Assembly: GCA_913055845.1 (NCBI GenBank)
Contig: CAJXKO010000001.1
Location: forward strand, 42,863 to 106,862
DNA: 64,000 nucleotides
Origin: an uncultured Bacteroidota bacterium
Lineage (GTDB): Bacteria; Bacteroidota; Rhodothermia; Rhodothermales; Salinibacteraceae
Direction: 5' to 3'
A program made the translations under genes and the position numbers. The notes below the pieces were generated by a model. It saw only the letters and a list, made by a program, of their open reading frames with translations. It searched no databases and was not told the origin of the DNA. Every line of letters starts with the position of its first letter. Positions within the stretch are counted from its first letter, which is position 1. Shown piece by piece: positions 1-7,189 of this stretch.

Positions 1-654
1 GCCCACGCGGAAGGAGTGCCGGTGGTGGTGGACGGAGCGCAGTCGGCCCCGCACTTGCCCGTGGACGTGCAGGCGCTCGACGCAGACTTCTATGTCTTCT
101 CGGGACACAAGATGTTCGGCCCCACGGGCATCGGCGTGTGCTACGGGAAACGTGAGCACCTGGAGGCGATGCCCCCCTACCAGGGCGGCGGCGACATGAT
201 CGACCAAGTCTCGTTTGAAAAGACGACCTACGACGGCCTGCCCCATAAATTTGAGGCGGGCACTCCGAACATCGCCGACGCCGTCGCGCTCGGGACAGCC
301 GCCGAATACATGATGGCGTTGGACTGGGACGCCGTGCAGGCCCACGAGGATGCCCTCCTGGAGTACGCGACCGAGCAGGTCGACGCCGTGGAGGGGACCC
401 GAGTCATCGGCACGGCCCCCGATAAGACCAGCGTGCTCTCGTTCGTCTTCGACGACATCCATCCCTACGACGCCGGGACGGTGCTGGACCGCGAAGGCGT
501 AGCCGTCCGCACGGGCCACCACTGCACGCAGCCGCTCCTCAGTCGCTACGGCCTTCCCGGCACCATTCGGGCCTCGTTCGCGGCCTACAATACGCGGACA
601 GACGTGGATCGTCTCCTCCAAGGCCTTGAAAAGGTCCAGCGCATGTTCGGGTGA
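1..654 (+). CDS. sufS: Cysteine desulfurase SufS, C-terminal part (cut by left window edge)
   Basis: The frame is open from base 1, so the start lies outside; about 217 codons of the C-terminal half are present. This is a fold-type I PLP enzyme that removes sulfur from cysteine as an enzyme persulfide and feeds cytoplasmic Fe-S cluster assembly. Visible residues are the PLP-ring Asp in VVVDGAQS, the Schiff-base Lys in [10 protein letters not shown] (codon 109-111) and the persulfide Cys in [11 protein letters not shown] (codon 523-525). The cysteine setting fits the group II (SufS) desulfurases. The sufE and SufT-like genes follow on the same strand, which supports SufS over IscS/NifS or a generic aminotransferase V. 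The remaining sufBCD genes are presumably upstream, outside the window. Confidence 0.93.
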   Translation, partial: AHAEGVPVVVDGAQSAPHLPVDVQALDADFYVFSGHKMFGPTGIGVCYGKREHLEAMPPYQGGGDMIDQVSFEKTTYDGLPHKFEAGTPNIADAVALGTAAEYMMALDWDAVQAHEDALLEYATEQVDAVEGTRVIGTAPDKTSVLSFVFDDIHPYDAGTVLDREGVAVRTGHHCTQPLLSRYGLPGTIRASFAAYNTRTDVDRLLQGLEKVQRMFG

Positions 655-737
655 CGGAGCCTGGCGGTAACCTCTGCCCGCCAGGCCCGTATGTAGCACT
701 GATGAAACGCTCTTCGCAACGACGCGCACTGTCTTCC

Positions 738-1169
738 ATGTCCACCTCGAACACGGTCTCGGATCGTGCCGAACAGATTGTTGACGAGTTTTCGCTGTTC
801 GACGACTGGATGAGCCGGTACGAGTACCTTATCGAGCTTGGCGATGACATTCCCCTGCTCGATGAGGAGCAGAAGACGGACGACACCTACATTCACGGGT
901 GCCAGTCCGACGTCTGGATTCAGTCGGAGCTCGACGAGGACGACCGAGTGCTCCACTTTCAGGGCGACAGTAATGCCAAAATAACGAAAGGGCTCGCGGC
1001 TCTCATCATCCGGGTGCTCGACGAGCAACCGCCCGACGCGGTCGCGAATGCGGACTTTGACTTTCTCGACGACATTGGGCTCCACGATCACCTGAGCTCG
1101 CAGCGCAATAACGGGCTCAAGGCCATGATCGAGGCAGTCCGGGAGCGCGCCCAGGCAAATCGGAACTGA
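738..1169 (+). CDS. sufE: SufE family sulfur acceptor
   Basis: A 143-residue protein that accepts persulfide sulfur from SufS and passes it to the SufBCD scaffold in the cytoplasm. The active-site motif is YIHGCQSDVWI, with the acceptor cysteine at about residue 55, matching the GCQS.VW signature of SufE. The C-terminal helices (LSSQRNNGLKAMIEAVRERA) also match the family. I chose ATG 738 (MSTSNTVSDRAEQ); the frame is open back to 651, but that stretch overlaps the end of sufS and is not SufE-like. The start lies 83 bases after the sufS stop, so cotranscription is likely. The protein is very acidic, as expected in a salt-in halophile. Confidence 0.92.
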   Translation: MSTSNTVSDRAEQIVDEFSLFDDWMSRYEYLIELGDDIPLLDEEQKTDDTYIHGCQSDVWIQSELDEDDRVLHFQGDSNAKITKGLAALIIRVLDEQPPDAVANADFDFLDDIGLHDHLSSQRNNGLKAMIEAVRERAQANRN

Positions 1170-1185
1170 GGAGTGAGGCGTGAAA

Positions 1186-1215
1186 CGTGAGGCCTGAGGG
1201 ATTGAAATCTCACGT
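1186..1215 (+). repeat. Small inverted repeat between sufE and sufT
   Basis: ACGTGAG at 1185-1191 is complementary to CTCACGT at 1209-1215, with a 17-base loop. The flanking spacer (1170-1200) is rich in GTGAGGC-like units. It could be a weak attenuator or processing stem inside the suf transcript. Nothing shows that it is functional. Confidence 0.25.
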
Positions 1216-1296
1216 GTCACGACTTGCACGACACTCGGCTCCTTCACGTGAGCCGACACACGTACAACACAATTCCCCACAATCCTTAACGACACG

Positions 1297-1758
1297 ATGA
1301 GTCCTTCAGGAGGTGCTATGCCCGGTGGAATGGGTGGAATGGGCGGTATGCCCGGCGGGGCAGGCGGCGGTGCCGCCGACATCCCCGACGACAAAGAGCA
1401 GTCCGAAATTGAACTGCCGGAAACCATTCCAGACCACGTACAGGATACACCGGACGACGAGCTGTACCAGCGGGTCGTGGAGTCGCTCCGCGACATTTAT
1501 GATCCCGAGATTCCGGTTAACATTTACGACCTCGGGTTGATCTACCACCTGGAGGTCGGCGACGATGGACACGTGGACGTACTCATGACCCTCACGGCCC
1601 CCAATTGCCCCGCGGCGGGCATCCTGCCCGGCCAGGCCGAAGACGCGGTGCGGGAGACGGAAGGGGTAACGAGCGTGAACCTAGAGATGACGTTCGAGCC
1701 CCCGTTCTCCCCCCAGATGATGTCCGAAGAGGCCCGCCTCGAACTTGGCTTCATGTAG
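1297..1758 (+). CDS. sufT: SufT-like MIP18 (DUF59) Fe-S assembly protein with Gly/Met-rich N-terminus
   Basis: A 153-residue protein. The C-terminal ~100 residues are a MIP18/DUF59 domain: DPEIPVNIYDLGLIYHLEV is the DPE...IDLGL signature, and TAPNCPAAGILPGQ carries the conserved cysteine. Such proteins help load or mature Fe-S clusters and commonly sit in suf operons, as here. The first ~28 residues are an unusual GGM-type low-complexity tract (MPGGMGGMGGMPGG), then an acidic linker. Two starts are possible: ATG 1297, or ATG 1318, which has a perfect AGGAGG four bases upstream. Either keeps most of the GGM tract. A PaaD-type role is less likely given the suf neighbours. Confidence 0.85.
   Translation: MSPSGGAMPGGMGGMGGMPGGAGGGAADIPDDKEQSEIELPETIPDHVQDTPDDELYQRVVESLRDIYDPEIPVNIYDLGLIYHLEVGDDGHVDVLMTLTAPNCPAAGILPGQAEDAVRETEGVTSVNLEMTFEPPFSPQMMSEEARLELGFM
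1308..1313 (+). promoter_or_regulatory. Consensus Shine-Dalgarno before an internal ATG of sufT
   Basis: AGGAGG lies at 1308-1313 and the in-frame ATG at 1318-1320, a spacing of four bases. Strong SD sites are scarce in this window, so this one may move the true SufT start from 1297 to 1318. It also encodes Gly-Gly in the longer frame, so it could be coincidental. Confidence 0.35.
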
Positions 1759-1818
1759 CCCCGCGCCAATGCCGGATCGGTGCCCGACACCTCGACGGTC
1801 GTACCCTCCCTCTTAACG

Positions 1819-3996
1819 ATGAAACACGCCCGCACCATTGCGATGGCCACGACGCTGCTCGCCGACGGGCGGGCCGACGACGTGGTAGCCATGGTGGAGC
1901 CGTTGCTCGACTCGGTGACGGCCCCGGCCGCCAACACGGGACAGCTCCTGCTCCGGGGACTGCTGGCGCGTGTGGAAGGGACTCACCGCGACCGTCCGGA
2001 GCGGGCGCTCGAGTTGCTGCCGAGGACCGACGACGTGTCGGATGCCTGCACGTGCGTGCGAGCTGAGGTTGCGCTCTGGCGGGGCTGGGCCCGTGCCCGA
2101 CGCGCCCCCCGCATGGACGAGGCCTCTCGCGCCCTCCGTTTGCTCAAGGAGAGCCAGGAATTGTTCGTGTCGATCTGCGACCCGGGAGGACGCTGCTGGG
2201 CCTTGCTCGGTCAAGCCCAGGCCTACGCGGCCCTTGAAGAATACGGGTTGATGCGACGAATGCTCGACGACGCGGAGGGCCTTTCGAGCCGCCTCCAAGA
2301 CACCCAGGCCGAGCGGTGGCTCCACGAGCTTTCAATTTCAGCCCTCCGGTGTGCCGACGAGTACGAGCGTGCAGCCGAGCATCTGACGGCACTTCAGTCG
2401 ATCGCCGACTCCTGGTCCGACCGACGCGTGGATGCACACGCTGCCGCTCACACGGCGGCCCTCCGGCACGACCGGGAGGCCGAGCCGGCCGCTGTGCTCG
2501 ACGCCGCCGACAAGGCCCTCTCCCGACTTCGCCCCAGCACGGCCGCGGCTCTTCCCGCGGTGCTCCGTGCTGTAGACGCCCGCACGAGGGCCCTGTGCCG
2601 GCAGGGCGCATGGGACCGTGCCCTCGAGGGAATCGACGACATCGAGTCGTCTCTTTCCGAAGAGAAGACTGCGGGCGCCTTCCTTCAGATGCTTCGAGCC
2701 CGCGTCGCGCTCCGTCGCGGCGAGCCAGAACGTGCTCACGCGCTGCTCGACGCGACGTTCGACGAATCACTGCCGTCCCTCCCTGGCATTCCCCGCTCCC
2801 GCATCGCGCTGCTGTACGGCGCGATCTTCGACGCTCAGAACCGCCCCGAGCAGGCCCGGCGGTGGCAGCGACGCGCCCACCGGATCGCGCAGGAAAGCGG
2901 TCACCACTCTAATCAGCGACGCGCCGCTCAGGCCCTCCCGACTCGCACCGAGAGCCCCCCCGAGGTCTCCCCCACCGATCCTCTCATGCTCGTCGACGGC
3001 CTCGTGGCCGAGAGTCGCGAGATGCAGGCAGTGGCCGAGACGATCCGGCAGGTTCAGCCGAGCCACAGTCCAGTGCTCGTCACCGGCGAGGGCGGGACCG
3101 GCAAACGTCTCGTGGCACGGGCCCTACACGCAACGAGCACACGAGCGAACGGGCCGCTGGAGACAATCTCCTGCGATCCGACGCAGGCCGGCGAGTCCCT
3201 GGAGACACGACTCTTTGGGGACGACCGAACCGAGGCCCCGAGATCCGGCGCTCTCCAAGCAGCCGACGGGGGGACGCTCATCGTCGAGGACGTGGATGCC
3301 CTTCCTCAACCGCTCCAATCGCTGCTTCTCGACGTTCTCGACACGGGACGCCTTGCGGCCCGAAGTGACTTCCACAAACCGGTAGACGTCCGTGTAATCG
3401 CCACGACGACCGCCGATCTTGACGCTCGTGTTCAGGAAGATCGGTTTCGGCGAGCCCTTCGAGACCGCCTCCGCGTGATCTCTCTGCACGTACCACCGCT
3501 TCGCGAGCGGCGTCCCGACATCCCGCTTCTCGCCCGCTACTTTCTAGACCAACTCCGGCCAACCGACTCGGCGCTCGTCTCCATTACGCAGCCGGCTATG
3601 GAGGCGCTTCTCCGCTACAACTGGCCCGGCAACGTGCGCCAGCTCCGAAACGAGATTGAACGCGCCCTGGTGCACGTGCAGAGCGAACCGGCCCCCACGA
3701 TCGGCCTTGATATTCTAAGCGATGCGATCGTGGAGGGCGCCCGAAAGAGCCGCTCGCCCCAAACGGCCCAGGAGAACCCCGACGCCATCCTGGAGCCCGA
3801 CCAAACGCTCAGCGATGTCCTCTCGCGCACCGAGAAGGCCGTGATTGAGCGGGTGTTGGGGGCCTGCGACGGCCAAGTGACTGCATCGGCAGATGTGCTC
3901 GGGCTCACCCGTCAGGGCTTGTACAAAAAGATGAAGCGTCTCGACATCGACGCTTCTTCATTTCAGTCCTCCTCCGAACCAACCCCTACGGCTTGA
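1819..3996 (+). CDS. NtrC-like AAA+ regulator lacking the GAFTGA loop, with TPR-like N-terminal region and Fis-type HTH
   Basis: A 725-residue cytoplasmic transcription factor. Residues ~20-390 are Ala/Leu/Arg-rich helical repeats of TPR type. The AAA+ module follows, with Walker A GEGGTGKR at ~423-430, Walker B-like TLIVEDVD at ~486, and the PPLRERRPDIPLLARYF and NWPGNVRQLRNEIERAL signatures. A Fis-type HTH (DVLGLTRQGLYKKMKRLDI) ends the protein. In normal sigma-54 activators LFG is followed by HE.GAFTGA; here the text runs LFGDDRTEAPRSGALQAADGG, so the sigma-54 contact loop is gone. It probably acts as a repressor, or as an activator of another holoenzyme, with the repeats as sensor. ATG 1819 was chosen; GTG 1780 is an upstream alternative. 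It follows sufT after about 60 bases. Confidence 0.82.
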   Translation: MKHARTIAMATTLLADGRADDVVAMVEPLLDSVTAPAANTGQLLLRGLLARVEGTHRDRPERALELLPRTDDVSDACTCVRAEVALWRGWARARRAPRMDEASRALRLLKESQELFVSICDPGGRCWALLGQAQAYAALEEYGLMRRMLDDAEGLSSRLQDTQAERWLHELSISALRCADEYERAAEHLTALQSIADSWSDRRVDAHAAAHTAALRHDREAEPAAVLDAADKALSRLRPSTAAALPAVLRAVDARTRALCRQGAWDRALEGIDDIESSLSEEKTAGAFLQMLRARVALRRGEPERAHALLDATFDESLPSLPGIPRSRIALLYGAIFDAQNRPEQARRWQRRAHRIAQESGHHSNQRRAAQALPTRTESPPEVSPTDPLMLVDGLVAESREMQAVAETIRQVQPSHSPVLVTGEGGTGKRLVARALHATSTRANGPLETISCDPTQAGESLETRLFGDDRTEAPRSGALQAADGGTLIVEDVDALPQPLQSLLLDVLDTGRLAARSDFHKPVDVRVIATTTADLDARVQEDRFRRALRDRLRVISLHVPPLRERRPDIPLLARYFLDQLRPTDSALVSITQPAMEALLRYNWPGNVRQLRNEIERALVHVQSEPAPTIGLDILSDAIVEGARKSRSPQTAQENPDAILEPDQTLSDVLSRTEKAVIERVLGACDGQVTASADVLGLTRQGLYKKMKRLDIDASSFQSSSEPTPTA

Positions 3997-4029
3997 GCGC
4001 ACGAATTGCCTCTCGCCTTTCTCCACCCC

Positions 4030-4443
4030 ATGGCTACGAAGAATCCCTCGACACCGGACTCGACGATTTCTACCGATGTCCGCCTGGACCATGCCTCGGT
4101 CATGACGTCCGACCTCGACGAGGCGGTGTCGTTCTACGTCGACGTCATTGGGCTGTCGCTCCGCACCGTCGAAGACGATCCGGTTCGGGATGGGCGCGAG
4201 CGGGCCATGCTGACGGATGCACAGGGGGGAGACGTCATCGAACTCATTGAGATGGAAGAGATGCAGCATCCCTCCGTGCCAGGACGCGGCGGCATTCACC
4301 ACCTCGGTTTTTCCCTTTCCCCGCGCGAATGGCACTCGCTGCGCTCCCGCCTCGACGCGGCCGACCACTCCTACGAAGAGGTCAAAGGCCGCATATTCGT
4401 ACGGGACGCGGACGGCCTAGTGCTCGAGGTTGAGAAGAAATAG
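4030..4443 (+). CDS. VOC superfamily (glyoxalase/bleomycin resistance/dioxygenase-like) protein
   Basis: A 137-residue single-domain vicinal-oxygen-chelate protein made of two beta-alpha-beta-beta-beta units. Candidate metal ligands are the His of VRLDHASVMTSDLDEAVSFY, the Glu of VIELIEME, a His in GIHHLGFSL and the final Glu of GLVLEVEKK. This is the His/Glu/His/Glu pattern of glyoxalase I and relatives. Methylmalonyl-CoA epimerase shares the fold, but the sequence is too short and generic to name a substrate. ATG 4030 was chosen because the in-frame extension to 4006 has no family support. The gene converges with the TPM gene after 35 bases. Confidence 0.75.
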   Translation: MATKNPSTPDSTISTDVRLDHASVMTSDLDEAVSFYVDVIGLSLRTVEDDPVRDGRERAMLTDAQGGDVIELIEMEEMQHPSVPGRGGIHHLGFSLSPREWHSLRSRLDAADHSYEEVKGRIFVRDADGLVLEVEKK

Positions 4444-4478
4444 CCGCCTGCACTGTCTCTATTCCGAGTGCGCAAGGA

Positions 4479-5159
4479 CTACTCCGCTTTGTCCTCGGAC
4501 CGACGGCCCGGTGTCCGCACGACATCCGTGAGCTCATTCTCATCGTCGGGCTGCACCTCAACGCCCCGCCGCTCCAGTAGGCGCCCACACATCTCAATCG
4601 CCTCGACGAGCCCTTCCGTGAGGTTGTCGTTTTTGATGCCACGTCGGATGCGCGTCACGACCTCTGCCCAATCATCGGGCGCAACCTGTTGATTGATGCC
4701 GGTGTCGCCAAGCACCTCAATCCGGTGCTCGCGGAGCGACACGAAGAGCAGGATGCCGGTACGGTCGCGAGTGTCGAACACCTCCTCCTCCACGAACGCC
4801 TGGAGAGCCCGCCGGTGCACCGTGTCGTCGAGACGTTCGCTTCCCGCAAGGAGTCGCTGCAGCGGGTACACGTACCGGGCCAGCAGCGCCCCAACCGTGC
4901 CCGCCGCAAGCACCGACAGGGCCACCCCCCACGGCGCAAAGAGCCAGGCCAGTCCCCACCCGGTGTAGAAGCGGAGGGTGAGGAGCACGACGAGGAGCGT
5001 TACCAGTACCGCGGCGCCGGCGCCCCGCCACACCGCCTCCTCGTAGTCGTCGCTCCGCGGCACGACCACCGGCACAATCTCGCCGGCGGTCCGCTCCTCC
5101 GCACGACCCACCGCATCTTGGATGCGATCCAGATCGAGACGATCAATCATCGTGTACAT
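4479..5159 (-). CDS. TPM-domain (YgcG-like) membrane protein
   Basis: A 226-residue protein. An N-terminal helical segment (IDRLDLDRIQDAVGRAEERTAGEIVPVVV) opens a TPM domain. That domain is interrupted by two membrane helices (about residues 45-70 and 75-100) and resumes with RTGILLFVSLREHRIEVLGDTGINQQV, a family hallmark. TPM proteins include a plant photosystem-repair phosphatase, but the bacterial members have no settled role. The C-terminus is acidic. ATG 5159 (MYTMIDRL) was chosen; a frame extension to 5222 is less plausible. It is 101 bases downstream of the zinc-ribbon/TPR gene on the same strand, so the two may be cotranscribed. Confidence 0.72.
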   Translation of the reverse strand: MYTMIDRLDLDRIQDAVGRAEERTAGEIVPVVVPRSDDYEEAVWRGAGAAVLVTLLVVLLTLRFYTGWGLAWLFAPWGVALSVLAAGTVGALLARYVYPLQRLLAGSERLDDTVHRRALQAFVEEEVFDTRDRTGILLFVSLREHRIEVLGDTGINQQVAPDDWAEVVTRIRRGIKNDNLTEGLVEAIEMCGRLLERRGVEVQPDDENELTDVVRTPGRRSEDKAE

Positions 5160-5260
5160 CGCGACGGGGCGCTCTGGTCCGGGAAAATCCGAGCGTCTGA
5201 AGGTGAGTAGGTGGTTACGCAAACGCAGGCCATCGGTTGCGAAGCCCCTTCCGCCCCGAC

Positions 5261-6565
5261 TTAGTCTCCGCCGTCCGCCCCTCCCCCTGCAGACGCCTCC
5301 CGTCGCTCCTCGATGACCGTGAGGGCCCGATCGGCCTGCTGAAAGAAGGGCGACCCGTTCTCGGCAAACCGCTTTACCTTCTCAAACTGCCGGGTTGCCT
5401 GATCCAGTCGGTTGATCTGCAGGAGCGCAAGCCCCTTCTGGAACCGTGCCGGGACGAAGGTAGAGTCCTCCTCTAGCACGCCATTAATGGCCTCAATCCC
5501 CTGCATCGGCTCGTTGGTGAGCAAATAGGCCTCCCCCATGCGAGTGCGGGCGTCAAGATCGTCGGGACGCTGCTCGGCCACGGTCCCGTAGGCCTGCGCG
5601 GCGTGCCGGGCCACCTGGAAGACCTGCTCGCGCTGACCCTGTCCCTGCAGCTTTTGCATCCACCGGTACAGCAGATCGGCAGTCCGACGACGGGCGTCGA
5701 CCCTGTCCGTGGCGTCCGCAACCTCTTTTTGCACGAGGGCCGCCCGGCCTGGGTGCCCGGCCCCAATGTAGAGATTTACGAGTTCCACCTGGAACTGCCG
5801 CTTGCCACTGCCGGAGGCCTGCTGGACGCGGGTGCGCAGCGAATCGATCTGCTGTGCGATGGAGCCGGTAAGCGAATCCGCGGTCTGGTCGAGAAGCGTC
5901 TGAAGATCCGTGGGGGCCGGCTGCCCGCCGCCGGATGCCATCGGACGCTGCTGCTGTCCTCCCGGGGAACGAGCCCCCGCTCCCCCTCCTGTGCCGTCCG
6001 TTTGGCCGGCCTGGGCGGAGGGGCCGTTCGCGCCCTCCCCTTCACTCCACGTCTGTTGGGCACTCCATTGAGTCGCGAAAAACAAACCAATCACCAGTGC
6101 CAGCGCCCCCCCCACGACGAGCACAATCTGGCGCCCCATGGCGACCTGCTCGCCGTCGCCTGAATCGTCAGACGCCTCGCGTTGCTCAGCGTCCTTCGGC
6201 TCGGGCTCGGTGGAACTGGAGCCAGTGGGAAGATCGGCGGCCACGCGTCGGGTGCCGGCGGGCGCGGCGGCGGAAAGGTCCTGAAGCTCTTCGCCACACT
6301 GGCTGCAATAGCGGGCCCCCGGCGGGTTCTCCCAGCCGCACTGATTGCAAAATACGCTTTGCCCTTCGGACTCCGCCGCGTCCGGTTCCTCCGCTCCCCC
6401 TGGAGCGTCCGCGGCCGCTGGGGTGTCGTCCAAAGCGTCCGTGTCGTCGGATTCGTCCGGGGCGTCGGAGGCCGCGTCCAGCATCGTTCCACATAGGTCA
6501 CAGCGAGCCGTCCCGGCAGGCACGCGGGCCCCGCAGGACGGGCACGTTCGATTGTCGGCAGTCAT
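5261..6565 (-). CDS. Zinc-ribbon membrane protein with periplasmic-side TPR-like repeats
   Basis: A 434-residue protein. Two zinc ribbons come first (C8-C11/C22-C25 and C73-C76/C87-C90), separated by a very acidic Asp/Ala/Pro linker. One membrane helix follows at about residues 146-170 (IVLVVGGALALVIGLFFATQW). Then comes a Gly/Gln/Ser low-complexity stretch and a helical region (~230-410) with TPR-like units such as RTRMGEAYLLTNEPMQGIEAI and RFQKGLALLQINRLDQATRQFEKV. The likely topology is ribbons in the cytoplasm and TPRs outside. I do not recognise a named family. A scaffold or chaperone-like membrane role would fit. Start ATG 6565 (MTADNRTCPSCG) lies 45 bases after the HU stop, so the genes may share a transcript. 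Confidence 0.7.
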   Translation of the reverse strand: MTADNRTCPSCGARVPAGTARCDLCGTMLDAASDAPDESDDTDALDDTPAAADAPGGAEEPDAAESEGQSVFCNQCGWENPPGARYCSQCGEELQDLSAAAPAGTRRVAADLPTGSSSTEPEPKDAEQREASDDSGDGEQVAMGRQIVLVVGGALALVIGLFFATQWSAQQTWSEGEGANGPSAQAGQTDGTGGGAGARSPGGQQQRPMASGGGQPAPTDLQTLLDQTADSLTGSIAQQIDSLRTRVQQASGSGKRQFQVELVNLYIGAGHPGRAALVQKEVADATDRVDARRRTADLLYRWMQKLQGQGQREQVFQVARHAAQAYGTVAEQRPDDLDARTRMGEAYLLTNEPMQGIEAINGVLEEDSTFVPARFQKGLALLQINRLDQATRQFEKVKRFAENGSPFFQQADRALTVIEERREASAGGGADGGD

Positions 6566-6609
6566 GATGCGGTAGTTAGGCAACACACAGGATGATGCAG
6601 GGGCCGGGG

Positions 6610-6906
6610 CTACTCCTCGTCCGCCTTGTGGGCCGCGTCTACGGCGTCACTCAGCTTGTCCGATGGGCGAAAGACCGGCTTGTACCGTGCTTCGATCTCA
6701 ACCGGTTCGTTGGTCTGGGGGTTGCGCCCTGTTCGGGGCGCGCGGTGCTGGACCTCGAACACGCCAAAGCCCCGAAGCTCAATGCGCTTGCCCTCCTTCA
6801 TTGCGCCTCGCACGGCGGTCATAAAGCCCTCCACGACCGCCCGCGTTTCGATTTTCGTGAGGCCTGTTCCATTCGCAATCTGGTCAATGAGATCTGCTTT
6901 GGTCAT
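6610..6906 (-). CDS. hup: HU/IHF family DNA-binding protein
   Basis: A 98-residue nucleoid protein that binds and bends DNA as a dimer. The whole length matches HU: the N-terminal helical body (MTKADLIDQIANGTGLTK), the GFGVFEVQHRAPRTGRNP strand-and-arm region with the RTGRNPQT tip, and a C-terminal helix. It is slightly longer than the usual 90 residues because of an acidic tail (AHKADEE), typical for a halophile. HU and IHF subunits cannot be separated by eye. It is the first gene of a minus-strand run that continues into the zinc-ribbon protein. Confidence 0.93.
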   Translation of the reverse strand: MTKADLIDQIANGTGLTKIETRAVVEGFMTAVRGAMKEGKRIELRGFGVFEVQHRAPRTGRNPQTNEPVEIEARYKPVFRPSDKLSDAVDAAHKADEE

Positions 6907-7189
6907 GGACTCGATGGAATGAAAGTGAGTGGAGTCGCGAGCGTGTGCCTCCGGTTGGAGGGTCGTCGGCCGCGCGTTGACGATCGCGCGTTGGAATCCG
7001 CGGTCAACGCTCTTTATGGAACGGGTTGTGCATGTCTCTCACACGTTTGCGGTGCGACCCATGATTCGGAAGGCGGCAAGAATCTTTTTTCGTTCGGGGA
7101 TGAGGCAGAAACATTCAGGCCCATACGCCGAAGGATAGACTCAGTATTGATATTTTCGGTCTTTGCTGTTCTCCCACCTGTCCGCTCCA
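6907..7189. other. Divergent intergenic region between HU and the M1 peptidase
   Basis: 283 bases with no convincing gene. It must hold the promoters of both HU (minus) and the peptidase (plus). The part next to the peptidase is AT-richer. A cluster of GCGTTG-type repeats is listed separately. I could not place a convincing promoter on either strand. Confidence 0.5.
6971..7010. repeat. GCGTTG direct and inverted repeats upstream of HU
   Basis: CGCGCGTTG occurs at 6971-6979 and again at 6985-6993. GCGTTGA at 6974-6980 is complementary to TCAACGC at 7004-7010. The arrangement of two direct copies and one inverted copy within 40 bases is operator-like. It lies 65-104 bases upstream of the HU start. 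Confidence 0.3.

Noticed and set aside
585..1496. 303-codon minus-strand open frame across sufE and sufT
   Set aside because: It is antisense to two well-supported Fe-S genes and shows no family features.
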